In this document: positions 14,842 through 15,603 of the stretch, one piece after another
How positions within the stretch are numbered: position 1 is the stretch's first letter
Layout of the letters: each line of letters starts with the position of its first letter
From: AC-37 sp036389105
GTDB taxonomy: Bacteria; Actinomycetota; Thermoleophilia; Solirubrobacterales; Thermoleophilaceae
DNA length: 15,603 nt
Direction of reading: 5' to 3'
Assembly: GCA_036389105.1 (NCBI GenBank)
Contig: DASVQK010000215.1
Location: forward strand, 1-15,603
Translations under genes and position numbers: made by a program
Notes under the pieces: generated by a model
Told to the model about the DNA's origin: nothing
The model's database searches: none
The model's input: the letters and a program-made list of their open reading frames with translations, nothing else

Positions 14842-15603
14842 GCGCGCTCCGGCTTGGCACGCGCGGCAGCGCGCTGGCGCTGGCCCAGGCGCGCCTGGTG
14901 GCCGAGCTGCTCGACGCGGAGGTCGAGCTGGTGCCTATCCGGACGTCGGGCGACGCCGGCGCGGTGCTCGGCGACAAGTCGCGCTTCGTGAAGGAGATCG
15001 AGGACGCGTTGATGCGCCGCGACGTGGACCTGGCGGTGCACTCGGCCAAGGACGTGCCGGGCGAGCTGCCCGACGGGTTGTCGATCGTGGGCGTGCCCGC
15101 GCGCGCGGACGCGCGAGACTCCCTGTGCGGGACGGCGGGATCGCTGGACGGCCTGCCGGAGGGAGCGTCGGTCGGCACCAGCAGCCTCCGGCGGCGGACG
15201 CAGCTCCTGGCGCTGCGACCCGACCTGGACGTCGTGGAGCTGCGGGGGAACGTGGACACGAGGCTCCGCAGGCTCGCCGAAGGGGAGTACGACGCGGTCG
15301 TGCTGGCCGCCGCCGGGCTGGCGCGACTCAGTCGCGACGAGGGCGAGCCGATCGACCAGCGGCTCATGACGCCGGCTCCCGGCCTGGGCTGCCTCGCGCT
15401 CGAGGCGCGAACCGACGACGAGCGGGCGAGCGAGCTCGCCGCCGCCGTGACCGACCGGGCGGCGCTTCAGGCCCTGACCGCCGAGCGCGCGGTCGTGTCG
15501 GCCCTGGACGCCAGCTGCCGCACGCCGCTGGCCGCGCACGCCGAGCACGTGGACGGCGGGCTCGTCCTGTCGGCGTTCGCGGGCCTGCCCGACGGCAGCG
15601 AGT
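14838..15603 (+). CDS. hemC: hydroxymethylbilane synthase (porphobilinogen deaminase), C-terminus beyond right edge
   Basis: The first 255 codons of hydroxymethylbilane synthase, which joins four porphobilinogens into the linear tetrapyrrole. Family blocks are LRLGTRGSALALAQA (4-18), DLAVHSAKDVP (64-74) with the catalytic D72, VGTSSLRRRTQLL (112-124), ELRGNVDTRL (134-143), and C227 in LDASCRTPLAAHA, the anchor for the dipyrromethane cofactor. The usual GGC before the cofactor cysteine reads ASC here. The start is CTG at 14838, because it merges with the hemA stop as CTGA and gives MSALRLGTRGSA, the standard family N-terminus; no ATG, GTG or TTG lies in frame before the conserved block. The remaining C-terminal part is outside the window. 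Confidence 0.95.
   Translation, partial: MSALRLGTRGSALALAQARLVAELLDAEVELVPIRTSGDAGAVLGDKSRFVKEIEDALMRRDVDLAVHSAKDVPGELPDGLSIVGVPARADARDSLCGTAGSLDGLPEGASVGTSSLRRRTQLLALRPDLDVVELRGNVDTRLRRLAEGEYDAVVLAAAGLARLSRDEGEPIDQRLMTPAPGLGCLALEARTDDERASELAAAVTDRAALQALTAERAVVSALDASCRTPLAAHAEHVDGGLVLSAFAGLPDGSE

Overview
The window is compact, very GC-rich bacterial chromosome with short intergenic gaps and extensive stop/start overlaps. No mobile elements, CRISPR arrays, tRNA or rRNA genes were seen. Gene content (a methylmalonyl-CoA epimerase, a DUF3107-like small protein, a DUF2236 oxygenase-like protein, a ccmABCD cluster inside a heme operon) and the strong G/C third-position bias suggest a high-GC actinobacterium, perhaps of the Thermoleophilia/Solirubrobacterales type. 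That placement is inference; there is no rRNA to confirm it.

Region 1 (about 1-5655, minus strand) reads M20 metallopeptidase > DUF1385 protein > FtsH-like membrane protease > methylmalonyl-CoA epimerase > DUF3107-like small protein > PAP2 phosphatase > ychF. ychF is cut by the left edge. Several neighbours are coupled by 1-4 nt overlaps. The FtsH homologue is complete in its AAA+ and M41 domains but has an unusual Pro/Ala-rich outer segment behind a signal-peptide-like N-terminus.

Region 2 (5697-8703, plus strand) holds rarA/mgsA, a AAA+ clamp-loader-like ATPase acting at stalled replication forks, and an aldehyde dehydrogenase with a C-terminal extension. It is followed by a convergent DUF2236 gene (8719-9537, minus).

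Region 3 (9574 to the right edge, plus strand) is a tightly packed metallo-cofactor operon: precorrin-2 dehydrogenase (siroheme), moaC and mogA/moaB (molybdenum cofactor), ccmA-ccmB-ccmC-ccmD (cytochrome c maturation ABC module), hemA and hemC (tetrapyrrole synthesis). hemC is cut by the right edge. Together these would supply heme, siroheme, Moco and c-type cytochrome maturation to respiratory enzymes.

Two aspects of gene expression stand out. First, five genes that begin transcription units or follow a gap have a -10-like hexamer 6-10 nt before the start codon and no Shine-Dalgarno, which suggests leaderless mRNAs. Second, within operons start codons are merged with the preceding stop (ATGA, GTGA, TTGA, CTGA, TGATG). 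For hemC and ccmC the best start is CTG, and for moaC no standard start reaches the conserved N-terminus. I found no convincing new defence or mobile system.
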